Assembly: GCA_964529795.1 (NCBI GenBank)
Contig: CAZGXM010000001.1
Coordinates: forward strand, 1 to 64,000
Source of the DNA: CAZGXM01 sp964529795
GTDB lineage: Bacteria > Bacillota > JADQBR01
Reading direction: 5' to 3'
DNA length: 64,000 nucleotides
Notes under the pieces: model-generated
Told to the model about the DNA's origin: nothing
The model's database searches: none
The model's input: only the letters and a program-made list of their open reading frames with translations
Shown: positions 45,025-53,507 of the stretch, piece by piece
How positions within the stretch are numbered: position 1 is the first letter of the stretch
Layout: every line of letters begins with the position of its first letter
Program-made: the position numbers and the translations under genes

Positions 45025-46023
45025 ATGTTAATTTCCTGGAACACGACCAACCAGTGTAACATGTTTTGCGACCACTGCTATCGCGACGCGGGAGCGAAAT
45101 CCGACGAGGAGTTGACCACCGAACAGGGCAAGCAGTTGATTGACGAGATAATCAAGGCCGGGTTTAAAATCATGATCTTCAGCGGCGGTGAGCCCTTTAT
45201 GCGGGATGATATCTTTGAACTGGTGGACTATGCCGTCAAGGGCGGACTGCGGGTGGTCTTCGGTACCAACGGCACGCTGATTACCAAAGAAGTCGCTCAA
45301 AAAGTGAAAGACCTGGGCGTTATGGGCGTGGGTATCAGCCTGGACAGTATGGACAAGGGAAAACATGATAACCTGCGCAAGTACAAAGGCGCCTGGGACG
45401 AGGCGGTACGCGGCATGAAAAACTGCCGGGAGGCAGGGCTGCCCTTCCAGATCCATACCACGGTCATGGAGTGGAATGACCATGAGGTGACGGCTATTAC
45501 CGACTTTGCCGTGGAAATGGGCGCAGTGGCCCACCACATCTTCTTCCTGGTCCCTACCGGCCGGGCGGTGAGCATTGAGGAGGAATCCCTCCGTGCCGAG
45601 CAGTATGAAGATTTGCTGCACAGGATACTGAAGAAGCAGCAGGAAGTGGGCATCGAGCTCAAACCCACCTGCGCGCCCCAGTTCATGCGCATTGCCAAGC
45701 AGATGGGAATGAATCTGCGTTTCGGCCGCGGCTGTTTGGCCGGCACCAGTTACTGCATTATCGGCCCCCGGGGCGACGTGCAGCCCTGTGCGTATATGGA
45801 CATTAATATCGGCAATGTCAAGGAAACACCCTTCAGCGAACTGTGGAAAAGCAGTCCCGTCTTCCAGGAATTGCGGACCATGGACTACAAGGGCGGCTGC
45901 GGCACCTGCGCCTACAAAAAAATCTGCGGCGGCTGCCGCGCCAGGGCAGCCTTCTATCATGACGGCGACTACATGGCGGAAGAACCCTGGTGTCTCTACC
46001 ACGGCCGCAAGGGATACAAATAA
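45025..46023 (+). CDS. Radical SAM haem-synthesis protein, Ahb/NirJ type
   Basis: A 332-residue radical SAM/SPASM enzyme. The SAM cluster motif is NQCNMFCDHCYRDAG (CxxxCxxC). SPASM-type cysteines are in RGCLAGTSYC, VQPCAYMD and CGTCAYKKICGGCRAR, with a last one in EEPWCLY. This matches the NirJ/Ahb proteins of the alternative pathway, where AhbC trims Fe-didecarboxysiroheme and AhbD converts Fe-coproporphyrin III to haem b. I recall the family member as NirJ2-like, which favours AhbD, but cannot separate C from D. The gene lies between hemB and hemL. The decarboxylase pair AhbA/AhbB is not in the window. Confidence 0.85.
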   Translation: MLISWNTTNQCNMFCDHCYRDAGAKSDEELTTEQGKQLIDEIIKAGFKIMIFSGGEPFMRDDIFELVDYAVKGGLRVVFGTNGTLITKEVAQKVKDLGVMGVGISLDSMDKGKHDNLRKYKGAWDEAVRGMKNCREAGLPFQIHTTVMEWNDHEVTAITDFAVEMGAVAHHIFFLVPTGRAVSIEEESLRAEQYEDLLHRILKKQQEVGIELKPTCAPQFMRIAKQMGMNLRFGRGCLAGTSYCIIGPRGDVQPCAYMDINIGNVKETPFSELWKSSPVFQELRTMDYKGGCGTCAYKKICGGCRARAAFYHDGDYMAEEPWCLYHGRKGYK

Positions 46024-46025
46024 TA

Positions 46026-46058
46026 AATAACTCAAGGTGCTTGTCACCTTGAGTTATT
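46026..46058 (+). other. Strong hairpin between the Ahb-type gene and hemL
   Basis: AATAACTCAAGGTG (46026-46039) pairs perfectly with CACCTTGAGTTATT (46045-46058) around a five-base loop. No T-run follows; instead TGAGTTATG repeats part of the arm. It may be an RNA processing or partial-termination site ahead of the hemL ribosome site. Confidence 0.6.
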
Positions 46059-46092
46059 GAGTTATGTAAATTTATACATAAGGAGTGATACC

Positions 46093-47385
46093 GTGTTTAA
46101 GGGTTTATCAAGATCGGAAAAGCTGTTTCAAGAGGCGCAGCAGTATATTCCCGGCGGGGTGAACAGCCCGGTGCGCGCCTTTAAATCAGTCGGCATGAAT
46201 CCCCCGTTTATTGTCAGGGGGGACGGTTCCAAGCTTTATGATGAAGACGGCAATGAATACATTGATTACGTCCAGTCCTGGGGACCGCTGATTTTGGGCC
46301 ACCGTCACCCGAAGGTAGTGGCCGCGCTCCAGGAATGCCTGGAAATCGGTACCAGCTTTGGTGCGCCCACGGAACTGGAGACCGAGCTGGCAAAACTGAC
46401 CGTTGAGCTGATTCCCTCCATGGAAATGGTGCGAATGGTGAACTCCGGTACCGAGGCCACCATGAGTGCGCTGCGGCTGGCCCGGGGCTACACCGGGCGT
46501 GATAAGATTGTCAAGTTTGCCGGTAATTATCACGGTCACGCGGATTACCTGCTGATTGCAGCCGGGTCCGGCGCCCTCACATTGGGGGTGCCCACCAGTC
46601 CCGGCGTGCCCCGGAGCATTGCCCAAAATACCATTACCGCCCCGTATAACGATATAGAGACGGTGAAAAAGATATTTGCACTTGAGGGTGAAAATATTGC
46701 CGCTGTCATTCTGGAACCTGTAGCAGGCAACATGGGCTGCATTCCACCCAAGCCCGGTTTCCTGGAGGGTTTAAGGGAAATTACCAGGGAATACGGCAGC
46801 CTGTTGGTTTTCGACGAAGTGATGTCCGGTTTCCGGGCCGGCCTGAACGGCGCCCAGGGAGTCTACAATATTGACCCGGACCTCACCTGCCTGGGCAAGG
46901 TGATCGGCGGCGGCCTGCCGGTAGGCGCCTACGGTGGCAAGCGTAAAATCATGGAACAGATAGCGCCGGCGGGACCTGTCTACCAGGCGGGGACTCTGTC
47001 CGGGAATCCTCTGGCCATGACAGCCGGTCTGGCCACTTTGAAAGTACTCAGCCAGCCCGGCGTGTTTGCGGCGATAGAAAAGAAAGCTGCCAAACTCAGT
47101 GAAGGCTTGCAGCAGGCAGCAAAAGAAACCGGCCTCACTGCCACGTTCACCAGGGCGGGGACCATGATGTCGGTATTCTTTACTGGCCGGGAAGTGGTGG
47201 ATTATGAAACTGCTTCTTCCTCCGACCTGGACAAGTTTACAAGGTACTTCCGGATTATGCTTGAAGAAGGAATTTATCTTGCTCCTTCCCAGTTTGAGGC
47301 GGGTTTCATGTCCCTCGCCCACAGCGATGACGATATTGAAAAGACCATTGCCGCTGCCAAAAAAGCCTTTGCGGAAATTGCATGA
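46093..47385 (+). CDS. hemL: Glutamate-1-semialdehyde 2,1-aminomutase
   Basis: A 430-residue PLP enzyme turning glutamate-1-semialdehyde into 5-aminolevulinate. PLP lysine is in LTCLGKVIGGGLPVGAYGG (near 266). VNSGTEATMSALRLARG, YHGHADYLLI and FDEVMSGFR are typical of the family. GTG 46093 is chosen because AAGGAGTGATACC precedes it exactly; the upstream ATG at 46057 lies in the hairpin. It completes the C5 set with hemA. A terminator follows. Confidence 0.96.
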   Translation: MFKGLSRSEKLFQEAQQYIPGGVNSPVRAFKSVGMNPPFIVRGDGSKLYDEDGNEYIDYVQSWGPLILGHRHPKVVAALQECLEIGTSFGAPTELETELAKLTVELIPSMEMVRMVNSGTEATMSALRLARGYTGRDKIVKFAGNYHGHADYLLIAAGSGALTLGVPTSPGVPRSIAQNTITAPYNDIETVKKIFALEGENIAAVILEPVAGNMGCIPPKPGFLEGLREITREYGSLLVFDEVMSGFRAGLNGAQGVYNIDPDLTCLGKVIGGGLPVGAYGGKRKIMEQIAPAGPVYQAGTLSGNPLAMTAGLATLKVLSQPGVFAAIEKKAAKLSEGLQQAAKETGLTATFTRAGTMMSVFFTGREVVDYETASSSDLDKFTRYFRIMLEEGIYLAPSQFEAGFMSLAHSDDDIEKTIAAAKKAFAEIA

Positions 47386-47404
47386 GGAAGGGATTTGCTT
47401 TAAA

Positions 47405-47431
47405 CCGCTGCTTTCGGGCAGCGGATTTTTT
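47405..47431 (+). terminator. Rho-independent terminator after hemL
   Basis: CCGCTGC (47405-47411) pairs with GCAGCGG (47418-47424) around a six-base loop, followed by ATTTTTT. It closes the haem operon. Confidence 0.9.
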
Positions 47432-47523
47432 ATGGGTATAAAATGGTAAATATTACCTCATATTAAGACCAGGGCAAAAAAATAGAATTGTACTAGCTAG
47501 CTTGAGTAGACTGGGGTATGGCC

Positions 47524-48876
47524 ATGATAAAATCCTACCGGTTGCTAATAATTTTAATATTACTGTTTTTGCTGCTTTTGTTTGCCTTTCTCTGGTATTT
47601 TTATATGCGGGAAACCAGAGTATCAATTGAGATTCCCCCCGCCGGTTCCGACCGGGAAAACTGCGGTATCTGCCATACCGCAGAGAGTATGGGTATCAAG
47701 AAAATGTCGGTACATGTCCCGGTGTTAAACTGGCAGTGCACCGCCTGCCACGTCCCCCACGATACCGGTGAACAGCGGGAAAAGCTGCTGGCATTGGACC
47801 CCAAGTACCTCTGCCAGACCTGTCATTATTTTGGTGACAGGATTAAAAAGGCGGCTTCCACCCACCGGCCGTTTATGAACGGTGACTGTATGGACTGTCA
47901 CGTGCCCCACAGTTCCGATTACCCGGAGTTAAGCAGGTCGCCGCTGACACAACTGTGTATTACCTGTCACTTTGTCGCTGATTTAAACGCGATGCGCCAG
48001 GTCCACCCTCCTTTTAAAGAAGGGGACTGTCTGGCATGCCACCGGCCGCATCTCTCTGATTACCGGAAACTGCAGCGGGCGGACAGCAAACGACTGTGTT
48101 ATACCTGTCATTTTGACCGCAACGGGGAACTGAGGATGCCGGTCCAGCACAAACCTTTTCAGCAAGGGCGGTGTACCGGCTGCCACACCGCCCATGCTGC
48201 CGACGCCCGGCCATTACTGATTTTATCCAGAACAAATATTTGTTATCTTTGCCACAGTGATTTCCGGGATTCAGGAGGGTTTGTGCACCAGCCGGTGGAA
48301 CAGGGGAAATGCCTGGAGTGCCACCGCCCTCATGCGGCTGTTGAGCAATCATTGTTACCTTTGCCGGTGATGAAGCTCTGCTTTACCTGCCATGCCGGTG
48401 TTGAACGGCAGTTTGCGCTGCCTTCTCACCATCCGGTATTTGAAAATAGCGACTTTAACTGTCTGTCCTGTCACGGCGCCCATGTGGGCAAGGCGATAGG
48501 CATGCTGCCCGAAACAGGAAACGAATTCTGTTACACATGTCATGACCATATTCGCAGCAGTTATGAGAAAATGCCCCATAACACCGCTGCGGGTACGGCA
48601 GAGCGCGGCAGCTGCCGTAACTGCCATCTCTATCACGGGGCCCAATACCCGCCGCTGCTGTTGAAAGAGCTCCTGGCACTGTGCCTGGACTGCCATCCCC
48701 GGGAGGCAATGCGCATGCACCCGGTGGGTCCCGATTACCCCGACCCCTGGGGCAACGGTTATACCACCTGTATCAGCTGTCACGGGCCCCACGGGACGGG
48801 CCTGACCAACAGTTTGAAAAAGGAAGGGGACGGCCTGTGCTTGCAATGCCACCGCTGGAACCCCATCAATCCCTAA
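47524..48876 (+). CDS. Membrane-anchored 17-haem cytochrome c
   Basis: A 450-residue protein with one N-terminal helix (about 8-28, almost all I, L and F) and seventeen CXXCH sites. Haem spacing is very regular, alternating a site followed by (V/R/A)PH or AH with one followed by F or Y, giving about one haem per 25 residues after residue 50. In order: CGICH, CTACH, CQTCH, CMDCH, CITCH, CLACH, CYTCH, CTGCH, CYLCH, CLECH, CFTCH, CLSCH, CYTCH, CRNCH, CLDCH, CISCH, CLQCH. Repeats such as GDCMDCHVPHSSDYPEL and GDCLACHRPHLSDYRKL show growth by unit duplication. ATG 47524 is chosen for spacing from GGGG. There is no cleavage site, so it probably stays in the membrane as a wire. Upstream neighbours are haem genes. 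Confidence 0.88.
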   Translation: MIKSYRLLIILILLFLLLLFAFLWYFYMRETRVSIEIPPAGSDRENCGICHTAESMGIKKMSVHVPVLNWQCTACHVPHDTGEQREKLLALDPKYLCQTCHYFGDRIKKAASTHRPFMNGDCMDCHVPHSSDYPELSRSPLTQLCITCHFVADLNAMRQVHPPFKEGDCLACHRPHLSDYRKLQRADSKRLCYTCHFDRNGELRMPVQHKPFQQGRCTGCHTAHAADARPLLILSRTNICYLCHSDFRDSGGFVHQPVEQGKCLECHRPHAAVEQSLLPLPVMKLCFTCHAGVERQFALPSHHPVFENSDFNCLSCHGAHVGKAIGMLPETGNEFCYTCHDHIRSSYEKMPHNTAAGTAERGSCRNCHLYHGAQYPPLLLKELLALCLDCHPREAMRMHPVGPDYPDPWGNGYTTCISCHGPHGTGLTNSLKKEGDGLCLQCHRWNPINP

Positions 48877-48891
48877 ATTGGGGACGGCTTT

Positions 48892-49209
48892 TTAAATTAG
48901 ATAGTTCAACACTACAAAGGATAGCATTCCCGCTACCAGTGTGAATAACATGCTGCGGGTATATATGGCCACCAGGAAACTGGGCAGGGCCGCCAGCAGT
49001 TCCATATTTCTGATACTGAGATTTAACTGCTGCCCGTTCAACAGAATATCCGGCGCCAGCAAAGCGGCCAGTACCGCCGGGGGTATATAGCCCAACCACT
49101 TCAATACCAGGGGCGGGATTTCTTTTTTGCCGAAAGAAACCAAAGGTAACACCCGCGGCAGGTAAGTGACAACCGCGGCGCCGATGATTACCGTCCAGAT
49201 ATAATCCAT
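48892..49209 (-). CDS. azlD: AzlD-type branched-chain amino acid transport subunit
   Basis: A 105-residue membrane protein with about four helices, opening MDYIWTVIIGAAVVTYLPRV as in AzlD/YgaH proteins. It works with AzlC, usually exporting branched-chain amino acids or related compounds. Its start overlaps the 3' end of azlC by 22 bases. It converges on the 17-haem gene with only 15 bases between stops. Substrate is not shown by the sequence. Confidence 0.85.
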   Translation of the reverse strand: MDYIWTVIIGAAVVTYLPRVLPLVSFGKKEIPPLVLKWLGYIPPAVLAALLAPDILLNGQQLNLSIRNMELLAALPSFLVAIYTRSMLFTLVAGMLSFVVLNYLI

Positions 49210-49874
49210 TCAACAAACACCCCCACGGTGGCAGCGATAACCGTTGCCAGGATAATATTCCAACTGCCTGCAAAGAAATGTTTTATCAGCACTGACACAA
49301 GCGCTGCAGTAGCCGCTACCAGGACAGCTTCTTTATCTTTTGCCTGCATGACCAACAAGGCGATAAACATGGCCGGCAGGGCATAGTTCAGACCTAGCTG
49401 TTCCGGGTTGGCAATCAGGTTGCCAAAGACGCCGCCTAAAAATCCCGCCAGTGTCCAGGCACTGTGGGCGGCCAGGTTAAGACCCAGATGGTAGGCCGGT
49501 TCCGCCTGATACTCTCGAAAATGGGAGATAGCCACAGCGTATGTTTCGTCGGTAATTTCATAGGAGATAAATCCCAACAGCGGTACCGGGTAATGCCGCA
49601 GGTGCGGGATGAAAGAAGCGCTCATCAGCAGATGGCGCAGGTTGACGAGAAAAACGGTAAAAGTAATGGCTGCCGCGGTTGCTGCGGCGCCAATCATTGC
49701 CACGGCAATAAACTGAGACGAACCGGCATAGACCAGGGCGGACATCATGGTTGTCTGGTAAAGAGTAAGGCCCGCCTCCCGGGCCAATACGCCGTAAGCA
49801 AAGCCCAACGGCAGGTAACCAAGGACAATGGGCAGGGCCGCCTTAACCCCCTTTAAAAATTCCCGGTTTGCCAT
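49188..49874 (-). CDS. azlC: AzlC-type branched-chain amino acid permease
   Basis: A 228-residue membrane protein with about six helices. The opening GVKAALPIVLGYLPLGFAYG and LVYAGSSQFIAVAM plus NLRHLLMSASF are the AzlC/YgaZ signatures. ATG 49874 was chosen because GAAAGGAGAGGTCTT precedes it. It is coupled with azlD. Family members act as amino acid exporters; B. subtilis AzlCD confers azaleucine resistance. No regulator gene is adjacent. Confidence 0.88.
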   Translation of the reverse strand: MANREFLKGVKAALPIVLGYLPLGFAYGVLAREAGLTLYQTTMMSALVYAGSSQFIAVAMIGAAATAAAITFTVFLVNLRHLLMSASFIPHLRHYPVPLLGFISYEITDETYAVAISHFREYQAEPAYHLGLNLAAHSAWTLAGFLGGVFGNLIANPEQLGLNYALPAMFIALLVMQAKDKEAVLVAATAALVSVLIKHFFAGSWNIILATVIAATVGVFVEWIISGR

Positions 49875-50006
49875 AAGACCTCTCCTTTCCAACGACAAGG
49901 TAAATTATAACAAAAGGTGCAATGAGGGTCAATGCAGGAACTATGCAGGAATATGTTGGGAAAAAGTCGAATATTGTCTCAATCAGTGCTAGCGGGGTGA
50001 TTTGTC

Positions 50007-51965
50007 TTGGAAAACAAAATTTTTGCACTTGATATCGGTACGCGTACTGTAGTTGGGTTGGTGCTGGAATTCCACGGGGATAAACCACGGGTGCTGGCGG
50101 CAGAAATTCAAGAACACCGTGAGCGTACCATGTTGGACGGGCAGATTCATGATGTCCCCCGGGTCGCGGGTTTGGTAATCAAAGTAAAAGAAGCCCTGGA
50201 AGAAAAAATCGATTTTAAATTATCCAAAGTTGCAGTGGCAGCGGCCGGCCGGGCTTTGAAAACCGCCAGCGCCTCGGTGACCCGGGGGCACACTGCCTTG
50301 AAGGAAATTGATGAAAAGCTGGTCCTTGCCCTGGAGATAGAAGCAGTGCAGGCCGCACAACGAAACCTCGCGGATAAGGAACAGCGTTTGGCGGATTATC
50401 ATTGCGTCGGGTACAGTGTGGCAGGGTACAATCTTGACGGTCAACCGATCGGCAATCTGGTAGGCCAATTTGGCAGCAGTGTGGGTGTGGAGATTATTGC
50501 CACGTTTCTGCCGCGGGTAGTGGTAGACTCCCTGCTCAATGTGGTACAGAGGGCCGGTCTGGAGTTATCCAGTCTCACTCTCGAGCCTATTGCCGCCCTC
50601 AATGTTATCATCCCCGGCAATATGCGCCAGTTAAATATTGCCTTGGTTGACATCGGCGCTGGTACTTCCGACATAGCGGTTACCAGCAAGGGGAGGATTA
50701 TTGGTTATGCCATGGTGCCTGCAGCGGGGGATGAGATCACCGAGGTATTGTGCGAACAATATCTGTTGGATTTTAATACCGCTGAAAGAGTGAAACGATG
50801 CCTGACGGACGAAGCGGGCAGCGTGGAATTTTGCGACGTTGTGGGTGTGGGGCACCAGGTCAGCAGCAGCGACATCATTGCTGCCATCAAACCCGTGGTG
50901 GATGATCTGGCGAAAAAAATTGCCGGCGGCATATTGGAAATCAACAACAAACCCCCTCAGGCCGTGATCGCCATAGGCGGGGGCAGCCAGACGCCGTTAT
51001 TGACCAGGGCACTGGCGGAAAAACTTTCTCTGACCAGACAACGGGTTGCGGTCCGGGGGCGGGAAGCTTTGGAAATAGAAGGGCAGGAAGATGTGCTGAC
51101 CGGTCCCCAGGCGGTAACACCCATTGGTATTGGCGTTTCCTGGAGACAAAACCGGGCCCTGCAGTTTTCCGATATCAAAGTAAACGGCAGGCCCGCCCGC
51201 CTGATCAGCGCCAACGGTTCCGGGACCGTAGCCGATGCATTGCTGGCAGCCGGGATAAATGCCCGCCAGTTGTACGGTAAACCGGGTCTGGGCAAGTCCA
51301 TAACGGTTAACGGGAAAATTCAATTTATCAAGGGCACTTTGGGGCAGCCGGCAGCGATTGCGGTCAACGGTGAGAAAGCTACCCTGGATACGCAGGTGGG
51401 GAGCGGCGATCAAATTAGCATTACCCCCGGTCAAAAAGGAAAAGATGCCCGGCTGACCGTGAAGGATTTGCTGGACAGGCAGTTCCTCCCCGGGGAGTAT
51501 CTGGTAAATGGCAAAAAGCAACTGGTAAGGCCCAGGATTACAGTCAACGGCAGCCAAGTAGATATAAGAACGGAGATCCCCGACAAGGCCATGGTTGATG
51601 TGGTCTTCCCACAGACGCTGAAGAATTTACTGCAATGGTTGGATATGGCTTACGAGAACAAGCAGCTGTTGGTAAACGGCAAAGTTGTCTCCGGGGACAC
51701 ACCGGTTAAGTCCGGTGATACCATTGAAATACGTGATGCCCATCCGGAACCGCCGGCGGGCAAAAAGGTTACGTTAAAAGTAAACGGCAAGGCACTGGCG
51801 ATAGAAAAAGAGAGTTTAATACTCGCCGATTTATTTAACCATATAAATTTCAACCCTTCTCCGCCCTCCGCCACCAGTAAATTACGGCTGACGGTCAACG
51901 GCAAAAAGGCCCGGTTTATTACCGAGTTGAAAGAAGGAGACGATGTGACCATTCGCTGGGAATAA
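50007..51965 (+). CDS. FtsA/PilM-like ATPase with a VNG-repeat C-terminus
   Basis: A 652-residue actin-fold protein. Phosphate-1 motif is FALDIGTRTVVGLVLE (about 5-20), phosphate-2 is IALVDIGAGTSDIAV (about 210-224) and the adenosine motif is AVIAIGGGSQTPLLTRAL (about 313-330). From about residue 390 to the end it carries eight (V/I)NG turns (IKVNGRPA, ITVNGKI, IAVNGEKA, LVNGKK, ITVNGSQ, LLVNGKVV, LKVNGKAL, LTVNGKKA), each set in short beta strands, resembling beta-grasp/ThiS-like repeats. FtsA itself is about 420 residues. TTG 50007 follows GGGGTGATTTGTC. It may act at the membrane in division, sporulation or pilus assembly; the sequence does not decide. Confidence 0.75.
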   Translation: MENKIFALDIGTRTVVGLVLEFHGDKPRVLAAEIQEHRERTMLDGQIHDVPRVAGLVIKVKEALEEKIDFKLSKVAVAAAGRALKTASASVTRGHTALKEIDEKLVLALEIEAVQAAQRNLADKEQRLADYHCVGYSVAGYNLDGQPIGNLVGQFGSSVGVEIIATFLPRVVVDSLLNVVQRAGLELSSLTLEPIAALNVIIPGNMRQLNIALVDIGAGTSDIAVTSKGRIIGYAMVPAAGDEITEVLCEQYLLDFNTAERVKRCLTDEAGSVEFCDVVGVGHQVSSSDIIAAIKPVVDDLAKKIAGGILEINNKPPQAVIAIGGGSQTPLLTRALAEKLSLTRQRVAVRGREALEIEGQEDVLTGPQAVTPIGIGVSWRQNRALQFSDIKVNGRPARLISANGSGTVADALLAAGINARQLYGKPGLGKSITVNGKIQFIKGTLGQPAAIAVNGEKATLDTQVGSGDQISITPGQKGKDARLTVKDLLDRQFLPGEYLVNGKKQLVRPRITVNGSQVDIRTEIPDKAMVDVVFPQTLKNLLQWLDMAYENKQLLVNGKVVSGDTPVKSGDTIEIRDAHPEPPAGKKVTLKVNGKALAIEKESLILADLFNHINFNPSPPSATSKLRLTVNGKKARFITELKEGDDVTIRWE

Positions 51966-52116
51966 TCGCAATCTTAAACAGGTTCTTGTCAAGGCCAAAA
52001 TGCCAAAATGAAAATTACTACTTTATTCTTGCAGGAAATTTTTATTTTTTGCAGAAATACGGAATATTACTGGTAAATATGATTGTGAATTTAGTATCAT
52101 GCAGGGGGTTGGCTAT

Positions 52117-52638
52117 ATGCGCAAGGGAAAACTGATTTTATTGTTATTCATATTGACTGTCTTTGTCCTGGTCCTTTTCGGCTGTGGCGGGGAAAAACCG
52201 CAGGAAGACAGCGAAATTGTCAAGGCATTTAAAAAATTGGACCAGATAGATTTTCGGGCGCAAAATATCGTGGCAGACAAGGAAAAATCAGAGCAGCTGG
52301 TGAGAGAAGTTTATACCGAACCCCAGTTATCCGAGGCCTTGGAATACCTGCGCCAGATGCGCAAGGAAAAAGTAAAGCTGGTTCTTTACGAAACCGAGTA
52401 TAAAGATATTCAGGTGCTGGAAAAGACCGATGCGGAAGCAACATTAAGAGTTCATGCCTTATCCCGGGGTACTTATTACACCACGGAACTGCCGGAAACA
52501 AAGTTGGGGCCGTTAGACCACGAATCAAAGTATGAAGTAACGATGAAAAAGGTGGACGGAAACTGGAAAATTGCCGGGGTTACTTACTTGCCTCTGGAAA
52601 AGCAGACCGCGGAAAAGAGTAAAACAGAGAAAAAGTAA
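52117..52638 (+). CDS. Hypothetical lipoprotein
   Basis: A 173-residue lipoprotein with signal KLILLLFILTVFVLVLFGC (lipobox LFGC, Cys about 23). The mature part is charged and mostly helical up to about residue 95, then strand-rich, with VTMKKVDGNWKIAGVTY near the end, like small NTF2/SnoaL-like extracytoplasmic domains. ATG 52117 follows CAGGGGGTTGGCTAT. It is 43 bases from another lipoprotein gene and probably cotranscribed. Function unknown. Confidence 0.7.
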   Translation: MRKGKLILLLFILTVFVLVLFGCGGEKPQEDSEIVKAFKKLDQIDFRAQNIVADKEKSEQLVREVYTEPQLSEALEYLRQMRKEKVKLVLYETEYKDIQVLEKTDAEATLRVHALSRGTYYTTELPETKLGPLDHESKYEVTMKKVDGNWKIAGVTYLPLEKQTAEKSKTEKK

Positions 52639-52681
52639 CAGAAAACCGGTAAAGGTTCTTGCCACAGAAGGAGTTTTGTAA

Positions 52682-53359
52682 ATGCCCAAAAAGGCCTTAA
52701 TAATTCTTGCTGTTTTTCTGCTGATCGCAACCGGCTGCAGCAAACGGCCAAACCAGTTTGCTGGCAGGGATATTTACAATCATCCCAAAGCCGGTTTTTC
52801 CATTCAGGTCCCCCGGCGCTGGGAAAAGATCAACGAGGATGATTTCGGCGTGGATTTTGTAGACCGGCAGGAAGGAATAGCGGCAAATATCCTCCTGGAA
52901 GTGGGCGGCCTGAGTTATTTTGATATTGACAGTTTGGGCCGGGAAGTAATCAAATATTTTCAGCAAAGCAAAAATTTTTCTGACGTAGAGGTTGTAGTCA
53001 AGGAAAAAAGCAATGTGGGCAAAAACGCTTACCGGATAATTCTGGAAGGCAATGACAAGGATGGCAACCGGCTGGCCAGTAAAATTTTTATTTTTGACGT
53101 GGATGCAGGCATCCGGTATTATGTTGTCTTTTCCGCAGGGAAAGAGGTTTATTACCGGTATGATTATGAATTCGAAGATTTGGCAAGAACATTTATGGTG
53201 TTCAAAAAGCCAAAAGAACTATACCAACTGATCCCGGAGTCCAGGATGCCCGCAGACCACCCGGACATTGACAGGGACAGGCAGGAAGAAAGTAACGAGA
53301 AAAACAAAGAACCGGATCAAGATGGACATTCAGGAAACGCAGGTAAAAATAGAGAATAA
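52682..53359 (+). CDS. PsbP/DcrB-like lipoprotein
   Basis: A 225-residue lipoprotein with lipobox LIATGC (Cys about 19). Residues 35-180 begin HPKAGFSIQVPRRWEKI and continue with alternating strands ending FEDLARTFMVFK, the pattern of PsbP/DcrB-fold extracytoplasmic domains. The last ~35 residues are very acidic/basic and low in complexity (DRDRQEESNEKNKEPDQD). AGAAGGAGTTTTGTA precedes ATG 52682. The fold family has no uniform function. Confidence 0.68.
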   Translation: MPKKALIILAVFLLIATGCSKRPNQFAGRDIYNHPKAGFSIQVPRRWEKINEDDFGVDFVDRQEGIAANILLEVGGLSYFDIDSLGREVIKYFQQSKNFSDVEVVVKEKSNVGKNAYRIILEGNDKDGNRLASKIFIFDVDAGIRYYVVFSAGKEVYYRYDYEFEDLARTFMVFKKPKELYQLIPESRMPADHPDIDRDRQEESNEKNKEPDQDGHSGNAGKNRE

Positions 53360-53507
53360 ATAAAACGGCGAGCTGCGCTATCTTATTGTTGGCCGGATAT
53401 TTTTTGCGAAATGTAAATTTTATACAGAGGAAATTTTGTTTTTTCATAGAAATCTTTCGTGAAACGGCAAGTTTGTACGCACTAATCCTCAGGCGGGAGA
53501 GGGTTGA

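Noticed and set aside
45028..46047. A 339-residue reverse-strand frame
   Set aside because: It shadows the Ahb/NirJ-type radical SAM gene, which has complete cysteine motifs and a ribosome site.
48880..48888. GGGGACGGC, possibly a third palindromic element
   Set aside because: Only one nine-base end is present with no partner terminus; too short to call as a copy.
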